Assembly (NCBI RefSeq): GCF_017833295.1 | Contig: NZ_JAFIBW010000001.1 | Coordinates: 1,550,001 to 1,614,000 of the forward strand | Reading direction: 5' to 3' | Origin: Methylobacterium sp. PvR107 | GTDB taxonomy: Bacteria > Pseudomonadota > Alphaproteobacteria > Rhizobiales > Beijerinckiaceae | DNA: 64,000 nucleotides | Part shown: piece by piece, positions 26,525 to 37,529 of the stretch | Numbering within the stretch: the first letter of the stretch is position 1 | Layout of the letters: each line of letters begins with the position of its first letter | Position numbers and translations under genes: made by a program | The notes under the pieces: model-generated | The model's input: only the letters and a program-made list of their open reading frames with translations | Databases searched by the model: none | What the model was told of the DNA's origin: nothing

Positions 26525-28351
26525 CTACGGATCGGCCGGCGCGAGATCGACGATCCGCAGCTGCGCCCGCTCGGCGCCGCGCCAGCGATCGCACGACAGG
26601 GTTCCCGCCACGTGCATCTCGCGGCCGATCCCGTTCAGCAGCGCGAGGCCGAGCGGGCGCTCGGCGGCCCGGAAGCAGATCGCCCCGACGGCTTGCCCAT
26701 CGCGGCTGCGCAGGCGTGCGCGGACATGGCTTGATCCGACGATGCCGGCATCGACGAGCCGATGCCGCCCGAGCGCGAAGACCGGTTCGGGCGCACCCTG
26801 GCCGAACGGCCCTGCGCGCTGAAGCAGCCGGACCGTCTCGGCGGTGGCACCGCCGGCACTGAGGCTGCCATCGATCAGGAGGGCGTCGGCCGCACGCGCA
26901 AGGGCGATGCTCGCACCGAGCAGTGCGGCCAGATGCGCCTCAAATCGCGGGATGTCGTCCGCCCGCACCGTCACGCCCGCCGCCATTGCATGGCCGCCGC
27001 CCTTGCTGGCGAGCTCCGCCTCCACACAGGCCCGAACGGCGAGACCAAGATCCGCCCCGGGGATCGATCGACCCGAGCCCGTGGCGCTGCCATCCGGGCG
27101 AATCGCGAACGCGAAGGCCGGGCGGTTGAAGCGCTCCTTCAGCCGCGACGCGATCAGGCCTACGACACCCGGGTGCCATTCGGCGCTGGCCGTGACCAGG
27201 ACGGCGCGCGCCGGATCGAGGCTGAGCGCGCGTTCCATCTCGGCCTCGGCCTCCATCACCGCCTGCGCCTCGATGGCCTGCCGCTCGCGGTTGAGGCGGT
27301 CGAGCTCGGCGGCGATCCGTGCGGCCTCGACCGGGTCGGACGTAGTCAGAAGCCGGGCGCCGAGGCCCGAATCACCGATGCGCCCGCCGGCATTGATCCG
27401 GGGGCCCAGCACAAAGCCGAGATGCCAGGATTCCGGCGGTTCGATCAACGATGCGGCATCGAGGAGCGCGGCCAGCCCCGTCCTGTTGCGACGACGCATC
27501 ACCGTCAGGCCCTGGGTCACGAAGGCGCGGTTGAGGCCGGTGAGTGGCACCACGTCGGCGACCGTGGCCAGCGCCACGAGGTCGAGGGAATCGGTGAGGG
27601 CGGGCTCGGGCCGGTTTGGACCGAAATATCCACCGTGCCGCAGGGCGCGGTTGAGGGCGACGAGCGTCAGGAAGACGATTCCGGCGGCGCACAGGTGGCC
27701 GAGACCGGAAAGATCGTCGAGGCGATTGGGGTTCACGACCGCACGCGCCGGCGGCAGGACCTCCGAGGCGGCGTGATGATCGAGGACGATGACGTCGAGC
27801 CCCGCCTTCTCGGCTTCCTCCAGCGGTCCGTGTCCACTCGTTCCGCAATCGACGCAGACGAGAAGGGTCGCGCCCTCCGCTGCCAGGCTGGTGATCGCCG
27901 CCACATTGGGACCGTAACCCTCGGTGATCCGGTCGGGAATGTGGATCGGCGCCTTCAGGCCGAGGCCGCGCAGATAGCCCGCCAGCAGGGCGGCGCTGGC
28001 AGCGCCGTCGACGTCGTAATCGCCGAAAACCGCCACGGTCTCGGCCCGCCGTACAGCACGCACGAGGCGGCGCACCGCCGCATCCATATCGAGCAGCGTA
28101 TCGGGATCCGGCATCAGGTCTCGGAGCCGCGGTGCGAGGTGACGTGCCGTCTCCTCCGGCATCACGCCGCGGCTGGCCAGGACGCGGGCCAGCAGTTCGG
28201 GCAGCCCATGGGCCTGCACCATCTTGGCGATGTGGTTCTGAATGGCCGCGCCGCTGCAGCGCTCCTGCCACCGCCGTCCGGTCACGGAGGCGGCCACACC
28301 CAGGAAGGCAGGCTGGTCGGCGAGGAGCGGAGCGCAAGACACGGCCGTCAT
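26525..28351 (-). CDS. recJ: Single-stranded-DNA-specific exonuclease RecJ
   Basis: A 608-residue 5'-3' ssDNA exonuclease for recombination and mismatch repair. DHH-family motifs run in order: VFGDYDVDGAASAALL (motif I), ITEGYGPN, VCVDCGTSGHGP, VIVLDHHAASE (motif III), and the DHHA1 region with AEWHPGVVGLIASRLKERF and SGRSIPGADLG followed by GGGHAMAAGVT. The OB-fold C-terminus ends AQLRIVDLAPADP. Length is close to the usual 560-600. It lies alone on the minus strand upstream of the pnt operon terminator. Confidence 0.95.
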   Translation of the reverse strand: MTAVSCAPLLADQPAFLGVAASVTGRRWQERCSGAAIQNHIAKMVQAHGLPELLARVLASRGVMPEETARHLAPRLRDLMPDPDTLLDMDAAVRRLVRAVRRAETVAVFGDYDVDGAASAALLAGYLRGLGLKAPIHIPDRITEGYGPNVAAITSLAAEGATLLVCVDCGTSGHGPLEEAEKAGLDVIVLDHHAASEVLPPARAVVNPNRLDDLSGLGHLCAAGIVFLTLVALNRALRHGGYFGPNRPEPALTDSLDLVALATVADVVPLTGLNRAFVTQGLTVMRRRNRTGLAALLDAASLIEPPESWHLGFVLGPRINAGGRIGDSGLGARLLTTSDPVEAARIAAELDRLNRERQAIEAQAVMEAEAEMERALSLDPARAVLVTASAEWHPGVVGLIASRLKERFNRPAFAFAIRPDGSATGSGRSIPGADLGLAVRACVEAELASKGGGHAMAAGVTVRADDIPRFEAHLAALLGASIALARAADALLIDGSLSAGGATAETVRLLQRAGPFGQGAPEPVFALGRHRLVDAGIVGSSHVRARLRSRDGQAVGAICFRAAERPLGLALLNGIGREMHVAGTLSCDRWRGAERAQLRIVDLAPADP

Positions 28352-28427
28352 CCTACACAGCGTTGGCCACGGACGCGCGGGCGTCGCCGCAACAGCGCAA
28401 CCAAACCAGGCCGGGGCCGAAACGACG

Positions 28428-28453
28428 AAGGGCGGGCATCGCTGCCCGCCCTT
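28428..28453 (-). terminator. Terminator of the pntA1-pntA2-pntB operon
   Basis: Perfect 11-bp stem AAGGGCGGGCA / TGCCCGCCCTT with a 4-base loop, 24 bases beyond the pntB stop. On the minus strand the stem ends in CCCTTCGTCGTTTCGG, a short T-rich tail. Confidence 0.72.
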
Positions 28454-28477
28454 GCCGCAAACCCGAGAGTTCGATGA

Positions 28478-29875
<1,398 letters not shown>

Positions 29876-29879
29876 CGGC

Positions 29880-30335
29880 TCAGCCCTTCTTCTTGTACAT
29901 GCCGAGCATGCGCTGCGTGACGAGGAAGCCCCCGAAGATGTTCACGCTGGCGAGCACGATGCCGATGAAGCCGAAGAACCGGGCAAGCCCGGTGCCCTTC
30001 TCGATGAGCGGCACGCCGACCGCGAGGATCGCGCCAACGATGATCACCGAGGAAATCGCGTTGGTGACCGACATCAGCGGCGTGTGGAGCGCCGGGGTCA
30101 CCGACCAGACGACGTAGTAGCCGACGAAGATCGCAAGCACGAAGATCGCCAGTCGGAAGACCGTGGGATCCACAGCACCGCCCGTTGCGGCGCTGAGCCC
30201 GTGGCCCATGCCGTCGGCGATGACCTGGGCCTGATCGGCCGCGTTGCGGGCGACCGCGGCAGCGGCACGTGCGGCGTCGGCCAGCACACGGGCCTGATCG
30301 GCTGCCTGATCGGGAGGGACGATGACGGTTGCCAT
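29880..30335 (-). CDS. pntA2: NAD(P) transhydrogenase alpha-2 subunit (membrane part of PntA)
   Basis: A 151-residue protein equal to the C-terminal membrane segment of single-chain PntA. After an Ala-rich cytoplasmic lead of about 55 residues come helices [36 protein letters not shown] and the [24 protein letters not shown] helix typical of this subunit. Splitting of PntA into alpha-1 and alpha-2 is usual in alphaproteobacteria. The gap to pntA1 is 24 bases. Confidence 0.94.
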   Translation of the reverse strand: MATVIVPPDQAADQARVLADAARAAAAVARNAADQAQVIADGMGHGLSAATGGAVDPTVFRLAIFVLAIFVGYYVVWSVTPALHTPLMSVTNAISSVIIVGAILAVGVPLIEKGTGLARFFGFIGIVLASVNIFGGFLVTQRMLGMYKKKG

Positions 30336-30359
30336 TCTGCTACTCCTCTCGACCGGTCT

Positions 30360-31571
30360 TCACTGCGCGCCGGAGGCCTTGTTGGCCTCCGACTTGGCGA
30401 GCCCTACGGATGCGGCCTCCGAGGCCGGGCCGTCGGTCTTGGGCTGGAAGGATGCGTGGACGACCGAGCCATCGCGGGTGAGGTTCGTGGCCTTCACCAG
30501 CTCGTCGTCCCAGTTGATGGCGAGCGCCTTCGACTCCTTGTCGATCAGGGTCTCGGCGAACGCGTAGAGGTTGCGGGCGTACAGGCTCGACGCCGTTGCG
30601 GCGAGGCGGCCGGGGACGTTGACGTGGCCGACGATCTTCACGCCGCGGTCCGTGATGACGACTTCGCCGGCCTTGGCTCCGGCAACGTTGCCGCCGCGCT
30701 CGACCGCGAGATCCACCAGGACCGAGCCCGGCTTCATGGACGCGACCATTTCCTCCGAGACCAGCTTCGGCGCGGCACGGCCCGGGATCAACGCGGTGGT
30801 GATGACGATGTCCTGCTTGGCGATGTGGCCCTTGACCAGCTCCGCCTGCTTTTTCTGGTACTCGGCCGACATCTCCTTGGCGTAGCCGCCGGCGGTCTCA
30901 GCCTGCTTGAACTCGTCGTCCTCGACGGCGACGAACTTGGCGCCGAGCGATTCGACCTGCTCTTTGGTGGCAGGGCGCACGTCGGTGGCGGTCACGACGG
31001 CGCCGAGGCGTCGCGCCGTGGCGATGGCCTGCAGGCCGGCAACGCCGACACCCATCACGAAGACGCGGGCGGCCGGCACGGTGCCGGCGGCGGTCATCAT
31101 CATCGGCATGGCCCGGCCGTATTCGGCGGCGCCGTCGACCACCGCGCGGTAGCCCGCGAGGTTCGCCTGCGAGGAGAGAACGTCCATGACCTGCGCGCGG
31201 GTGATGCGCGGCATCAGCTCCATCGCGAAGCCTGCGACGCCGGCATCGGCCATCGCCTTGAGGGCGGCCTCGTTGCCGTAGGGATCCATGATCGCGATCA
31301 CGGTGGCGCCGCGCTTGAGCTGAGGCAGCTCTTCGCCGCTCGGGCGCCGCACCTTGAGGACGAGGTCGGCATCGCGCGCCGCATCGGCCGCGCTTCCCGC
31401 GACCTCAGCTCCAGCCGCCTCGTACTCGGCGTCGAGAATGCCGGCCTTCTGGCCGGCACCCGACTGCACCACGACATCGGCGCCGAGAGCCTTGAACTTC
31501 TTGACGGTCTCGGGGACCGCGGACACGCGCGGTTCCGCGGAGTCGGTCTCGGACAGCACAGCAATGCGCAT
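30360..31571 (-). CDS. pntA1: NAD(P) transhydrogenase alpha-1 subunit (NAD-binding)
   Basis: A 403-residue soluble subunit related to alanine dehydrogenase. MRIAVLSETDSAEPRVSAVPE opens the first domain; the NAD-binding Rossmann part is around VFVMGVGVAGLQAIATARRLGAVVTATD; the mobile loop region and Gln/Asp contacts (SQANLAGYRAVVDGA, VITDRGVKIVGHVNVPGRL) are intact. ATG 31571 is preferred over upstream in-frame starts since homology begins there. It leads the pnt operon and is preceded by a small cytochrome-oxidase subunit IV-like gene. Confidence 0.95.
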   Translation of the reverse strand: MRIAVLSETDSAEPRVSAVPETVKKFKALGADVVVQSGAGQKAGILDAEYEAAGAEVAGSAADAARDADLVLKVRRPSGEELPQLKRGATVIAIMDPYGNEAALKAMADAGVAGFAMELMPRITRAQVMDVLSSQANLAGYRAVVDGAAEYGRAMPMMMTAAGTVPAARVFVMGVGVAGLQAIATARRLGAVVTATDVRPATKEQVESLGAKFVAVEDDEFKQAETAGGYAKEMSAEYQKKQAELVKGHIAKQDIVITTALIPGRAAPKLVSEEMVASMKPGSVLVDLAVERGGNVAGAKAGEVVITDRGVKIVGHVNVPGRLAATASSLYARNLYAFAETLIDKESKALAINWDDELVKATNLTRDGSVVHASFQPKTDGPASEAASVGLAKSEANKASGAQ

Positions 31572-31777
31572 GCGCGGATTCCCCTGGATAAGCTCGGCCC
31601 TTCGAATGCGCGAAGCGTCGCGGCTTTTCGAGATGCGGACCTGCGGCGCAATGGTGGAACTGGGCCGAATGTAACTTGTGGTCAATTGAATCAACGACCA
31701 CGTGCCAGCGGCCCGCTCAAGCGGATGTCAGCGGGGTCAACCCGAGGACCGACGGTCCGGGAACCGCACCCGCACCC

Positions 31778-32071
31778 TCAGGCGAAGAACAGGTAGAGCA
31801 GCAGAAGGACGGCGACGACCACTGGTGCACGCCAGCCCACGGCCGGGGCCAGGGCACCCACCGCGCCCGCCGCACCCGAAACGATCACGCCGACGATGGC
31901 CAGAAGCCATGCTTCGCGAATCCCGCCGACGGCCAGCGCCAGCACCCAGCAGATCACGACGCCAGTGGCGATCTCGACGAAGCGGACGAATCCGCGATAG
32001 GTCTGCTCGTGCGTCCGCGCGTCCATCGCCGGGCTGTAGGTGTGCCCGGCCACCGTGTCACTCTCAGCCAT
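31778..32071 (-). CDS. aa3-type cytochrome c oxidase subunit IV-like membrane protein
   Basis: A 97-residue protein. The segment MDARTHEQTYRGFVRFVEIATGVVICW is the bacterial aa3 subunit IV signature, a short amphipathic lead with a single helix. Here two more hydrophobic segments follow (LLAIVGVIVSGAAGAV and VVVAVLLLLYLFF), making it longer than the roughly 45-residue structural subunit. Proteins of this type are often encoded just before pntA in alphaproteobacteria. Its role is unknown; a part in an oxidase is not shown here. Confidence 0.82.
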   Translation of the reverse strand: MAESDTVAGHTYSPAMDARTHEQTYRGFVRFVEIATGVVICWVLALAVGGIREAWLLAIVGVIVSGAAGAVGALAPAVGWRAPVVVAVLLLLYLFFA

Positions 32072-32192
32072 CGTGCGCTCGTTTCCCTAAGACGCGACTT
32101 CTTGCGGTCACGGTGGGATGTAGCTCAAGCGTTTACCTGCCGCAATCGGACGCACGCAAGTTGATCGCTCTCTCGGCGGGTCTGTGGCGGGT

Positions 32193-33554
32193 TCAGGCCG
32201 GGTTCGGAAGCCCCGCCTCGGCCAGCGCCCGGCCCTGACGTTCGGCGAGCGTGTCCAGCGAGAAATGCTCGATCTCGGCCTCGAAGAGCCGGTGGTAGTT
32301 GAGCTCGGATCGGAGGTGGAGAAACACCGCGCCGAGGCCGACCGCCGCGCGGTCCATGAACACGAATTCCTGCGGGACCGTCACCGGGCCGCGCTCCTTC
32401 AGGGCCTGATGGACTTCGAAGGCCTGGCGTCGACCGTACTCGCCGGGCTTCACGCCGTCCGCCACGGTCCGGGTCCGGTCCTCGAGCAAAGGCCCGTAGA
32501 TGAAACGCGCCCAGATATTCAGGATCTCGATCTTTTCCCGATCGAGGTTCTTGAAACCCCAAACCTCGTAGGCGTGCACGATCCGAGCCTCGTCGCCGGT
32601 CAGGAGGCCGCGGTACAGGTCCACCACGCCGCCGACGAAGCGGGGATGGAAGATGCGCACACAGCCGTAATCCAGCAGGTTGATCCCGACGGCCTCGCCG
32701 CCCTCCGAGAACACCGTGTAGTTCCCGAGATGCGGATCGCCGTGGATGACCGCAGCGCGGCTGAACGGGTGCCACCATGCCTTGAACATCGCCTGGGCGA
32801 TGCGGTTGCGGACCTCGACGGGTTCCTCGGCGAAGCCCAGGATCCTGTCGCCGTCGAGCCAGCCGAGCGTCAGGAGACGCTTGGTCGACAAGCTTGGGTG
32901 CACCTGCGGCACACGCACAGCCGCGATGTCCTTGAGGACCGCGCCGTAGAGCGCCGCATGCTTGGCCTCGCGCTCGTAGTCGAGTTCCTCACGCACGCGC
33001 GCGCCGATCTCCTTGGCGATCTCGCGGGTGTCCAGCCAGGAATTCATGCGCCGATGCAGCGCGAAGGCAAGTTCCAGCTGCTTCAGGTCGGCTTCCACGG
33101 CCGATTGCATGTCCGGGTACTGAAGCTTGCAGGCCAGCCGCTCACCATCCTTGGAGGTGGCGCGGTGAACCTGGCCGAGCGAGGCCGCGGCCGCCGGCTT
33201 CAGGTCGAAGCTGCCGAAACGCGCCTGCCAGCCGGCCCCGAGTTCCGATTGCATGCGCCGCCGCACGAAGGCAGCCCCCATCGGCGGCGCGTCGGCCTGG
33301 AGCTTCTGCAATTCGGCCGCGTATTCGGGCGGCAGCAGGTCCGGCACGGTGGCGAGCAATTGGGCCACCTTCATGATCGGCCCCTTCAGTCCACCAAGCG
33401 CCTGGGCCAGGGCCGCGGCGTTGGTGGTGCCCTCCTTGCCGAACAGCCGGGACATCGCCATCCTGGCGGCGACGCCCCCGACATTGGCGCCCACGCTGGC
33501 GTAGCGCCCGGCGCGGGCGGAGAAGCGGTTGGCTTCGCGATCGGTCTCGGCCAT
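32193..33554 (-). CDS. ABC1/UbiB-family atypical kinase
   Basis: A 453-residue protein of the ABC1 family that supports ubiquinone synthesis or lipid homeostasis. The KxGQ-type motif reads GPIMKVAQLLATVPDLLPPEY, then AAAASLGQVHRATSKDG, the catalytic Lys in LACKLQYPDM, the EELDYEREAKH block, HGDPHLGNYTVF and DYGCVRIF (DFG-like). These define ABC1 kinases. ATG 33554 begins where family similarity begins (MAETDREANRFSARAGRYAS). The GQ of KxGQ is replaced by AQ (KVAQLL), seen in some members. It lies downstream of the M3 peptidase on the same strand. Confidence 0.92.
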   Translation of the reverse strand: MAETDREANRFSARAGRYASVGANVGGVAARMAMSRLFGKEGTTNAAALAQALGGLKGPIMKVAQLLATVPDLLPPEYAAELQKLQADAPPMGAAFVRRRMQSELGAGWQARFGSFDLKPAAAASLGQVHRATSKDGERLACKLQYPDMQSAVEADLKQLELAFALHRRMNSWLDTREIAKEIGARVREELDYEREAKHAALYGAVLKDIAAVRVPQVHPSLSTKRLLTLGWLDGDRILGFAEEPVEVRNRIAQAMFKAWWHPFSRAAVIHGDPHLGNYTVFSEGGEAVGINLLDYGCVRIFHPRFVGGVVDLYRGLLTGDEARIVHAYEVWGFKNLDREKIEILNIWARFIYGPLLEDRTRTVADGVKPGEYGRRQAFEVHQALKERGPVTVPQEFVFMDRAAVGLGAVFLHLRSELNYHRLFEAEIEHFSLDTLAERQGRALAEAGLPNPA

Positions 33555-33682
33555 CACTCGATCTGTTTGTCTGCGGCTGACCGGGAGATATGCCGCTGGC
33601 GCGCAGACGCCAGGGGCGTGGGTCCCTGCGCCGCGGGGACCCACGACGAACGGCCGCGTGCGCGAGGCCGGCGGATCGTGCG

Positions 33683-35554
33683 TCAGCCCTGTCCTTCCAT
33701 CCCTTCCAGCTCCGCAATCATCCCCTCGATCATCCCGAGGCCGATCTGCCAGAAGCCCGGATCCTTCGCGTCGAGGCCGAAGGGCGCCAGCAGCTCGCCA
33801 TACGGCTTCGAGCCGCCCGCCGAGAGCAGCGCGAAGTAACGCTCGACGAAACCCTCCTCCGCCTGCGCATAGACACCGTAGAGGGAGTTCACGAGGCAAT
33901 CGCCGAATGCATAGGCGTAGACGTAGAACGGTGAGTGGATGAAGTGGGGGATATAGGCCCAGAACGGCTCGTAGCCCGCATCGAGCGTGATCGCCGGACC
34001 GAGCGATTCCGCCTGCACCGACAGCCACAGGGCGTTGATCTGATCGGTCGTCAGCTCACCCTTGGCGCGCGCGAGATGCACCTTGCGCTCGAACGAATAG
34101 AACGCGATCTGGCGCACCACCGTGTTGATCATGTCCTCGACCTTCGCGGCGAGCATCGCCCGGCGCTGGCTCGTGGCGGTGGTGGCCCCGAGCAGCTTGC
34201 GGAAGGTCAGCATCTCGCCGAACACGCTCGCGGTCTCGGCCAGCGTCAGGGGCGTCGGGGCCATCAGCGCGCCGTTCGGGCCGGCCAGCACCTGATGGAC
34301 ACCGTGGCCGAGTTCGTGAGCCAGGGTCATCACGTCCCGCGGCTTGCCCTGATAATTCACCAGCACGTAGGGGTGGACGGACGGGACGGTGGGGTGGGCG
34401 AAGGCCCCCGGCGCCTTGCCGGGCCGGGTCGGCGCGTCGATCCAGCTCTCGTCGAAGAAGCGCCGGGCGATGCCCGCCATCTTCGGCGAGAACGCGTCGT
34501 AAGCGGACAGCACCGTATCGCGGGCCTCCGTCCAGGGAATCGTCCGCTGCTCGACCGTCGGGAGCGGCGCATTGCGGTCCCAGTAGGGCAGCGTCTCCCG
34601 TCCGAACCACTTGGCCTTCAGCTTGTAGTAGCGGTGCGACAGGCGCGGATAAGCGGCCCGTACCGCGTCGACCAGTGCCTCGACGACCTCCGGTTCGACC
34701 CGGTTGGCGAGGTGGCGTGCGTCGGCGACGTCCTTGAAGCCGCGCCAGCGGTCGGAAATCTCCTTGTCCTTCGCCAGCGTGTTGGTGATCAGCGTGAAGA
34801 CGCGCAGATGGCCGCGTAGAACATCACTGACCGCGCCGGCAGCCTCCTTTCGAACGGCACCGTCCGGATCCTGAAGCTTGTTCAGCGTAGGCTCGAGCGG
34901 CATCTCCTCACCCTGCACGGTGAAGCGCAGTGACGCGATCGTCTCGTTGAACAGCCGGTCCCAGGCCGCATTCGACGTAACCGACTTCTCAAGGAACAGC
35001 TTCTCGGTCCGGTCGTCGAGCTGGTGCGGCTTCTCCCTGCGGAGATCCTCGATCCAGGGCGCGTAGCGGGCGAGTGCACCGTCGGCCATCGCGGCATCCA
35101 CCGCCGCATCGTCAGCCCGGTTCAGCTCCAAAGCAAAGAACAGCAGATCGGACGAGGCGCTCGTCAACCGCTCGCGCGTGTCGCCATAGAATTTCGCCCG
35201 CGCCTCGTCGGTGGTGTCACTGGAGTAGACCAGTCCGGCAAAGGACATCAGCTTGCCGAGGAGTTCCTCAATCCCCTCGTACGCGCGGACCGCCTCGGCA
35301 AGGCGCGCGGACGCGTCGGCGCCGGACGCGATCTCTGCGATGCGGCCGGCATAGGTCTCGGAGAAGCGACGGCACTCCTCCTCGGCACGGCTCATGTCGG
35401 CGGAAAACTCCGGGTCGTCGAGGCCGGCATAGAGATCCGAGAGATCCCATTCCGGGAGATGACCGAGGTCGGCAGCCTTCGCGGCGGCGCGCGCGGCGCT
35501 CACGCCTTCCGGCAGTCGGACGTTCACCGTCGATGCGGTGTGGCTCGGCATCAT
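33683..35554 (-). CDS. pepF: M3-family oligoendopeptidase F
   Basis: A 623-residue cytoplasmic zinc peptidase degrading oligopeptides. The thermolysin-like site HELGHGVHQ with the upstream YQGKPRDVMTLA is clear, and the third ligand Glu is in LTLAETASVFGEML. The N-terminal helical domain starts LPEWDLSDLYAGLDDPEFS, typical of PepF clade members. Two adjacent ATGs (35554 and 35551) follow AGAGGAACG; the first was used. The protein has no signal. It is followed by the ABC1 gene after 128 bases. Confidence 0.93.
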   Translation of the reverse strand: MMPSHTASTVNVRLPEGVSAARAAAKAADLGHLPEWDLSDLYAGLDDPEFSADMSRAEEECRRFSETYAGRIAEIASGADASARLAEAVRAYEGIEELLGKLMSFAGLVYSSDTTDEARAKFYGDTRERLTSASSDLLFFALELNRADDAAVDAAMADGALARYAPWIEDLRREKPHQLDDRTEKLFLEKSVTSNAAWDRLFNETIASLRFTVQGEEMPLEPTLNKLQDPDGAVRKEAAGAVSDVLRGHLRVFTLITNTLAKDKEISDRWRGFKDVADARHLANRVEPEVVEALVDAVRAAYPRLSHRYYKLKAKWFGRETLPYWDRNAPLPTVEQRTIPWTEARDTVLSAYDAFSPKMAGIARRFFDESWIDAPTRPGKAPGAFAHPTVPSVHPYVLVNYQGKPRDVMTLAHELGHGVHQVLAGPNGALMAPTPLTLAETASVFGEMLTFRKLLGATTATSQRRAMLAAKVEDMINTVVRQIAFYSFERKVHLARAKGELTTDQINALWLSVQAESLGPAITLDAGYEPFWAYIPHFIHSPFYVYAYAFGDCLVNSLYGVYAQAEEGFVERYFALLSAGGSKPYGELLAPFGLDAKDPGFWQIGLGMIEGMIAELEGMEGQG

Positions 35555-35802
35555 GTCGCGCGTTCCTCTGAAAAGGGGCTCGGCCCCGTACCCTGATATC
35601 GACTGTGCCGCCACGCGTTCAACGCGGCCGGTTGGCGTGGCCCGGCACGGCGCCTGACGATCCGGTGGAAACGTCGTTAAGCGCCACTTTACGTCTCTCC
35701 GTCACCCTACGGCTCGAAACGAAACAGTCGCCGAATCATAGCCTGCGGTCCGGACAAGTCCTGGGCCGCGTCTTTCGATCCGCGCGCCGTTCAGGAGCCG
35801 CC

Positions 35803-37287
<1,485 letters not shown>

Positions 37288-37297
37288 GCTTCGGGGC

Positions 37298-37311
37298 GTG
37301 CGCTAGCGCAC
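37298..37311. other. Palindromic stem after the NtrC-type gene
   Basis: GTGCGCTAGCGCAC is a 14-base perfect palindrome 10 bases after the sigma-54 regulator stop codon, flanked by GGGGC and CGCCC that can lengthen the stem with bulges. No T-run follows, so termination is uncertain. Confidence 0.4.
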
Positions 37312-37529
37312 CGCCCGGATTTGGCAGCGAGTCCGGCCCGAGAGCTGGACACTGCTGACGGCTCTTGGACGATAATAAGTCAGATCAAAAGCCGTGCAGA
37401 CTTGAAGACGCGACGGTAGCCGCTGGACCAAACTTCTATTCACGAAGACTGCGGTTGCCCAATGCCACGCTTGCGCGGATAATCACAATTCGAGCGTGCG
37501 GTCCTGCCGCCGCACCCCGGGAGATCACG

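Noticed and set aside
37298..37311. Palindrome as an intrinsic terminator
   Set aside because: No U-tract on either strand and a short loopless palindrome; kept only as an unassigned structure.
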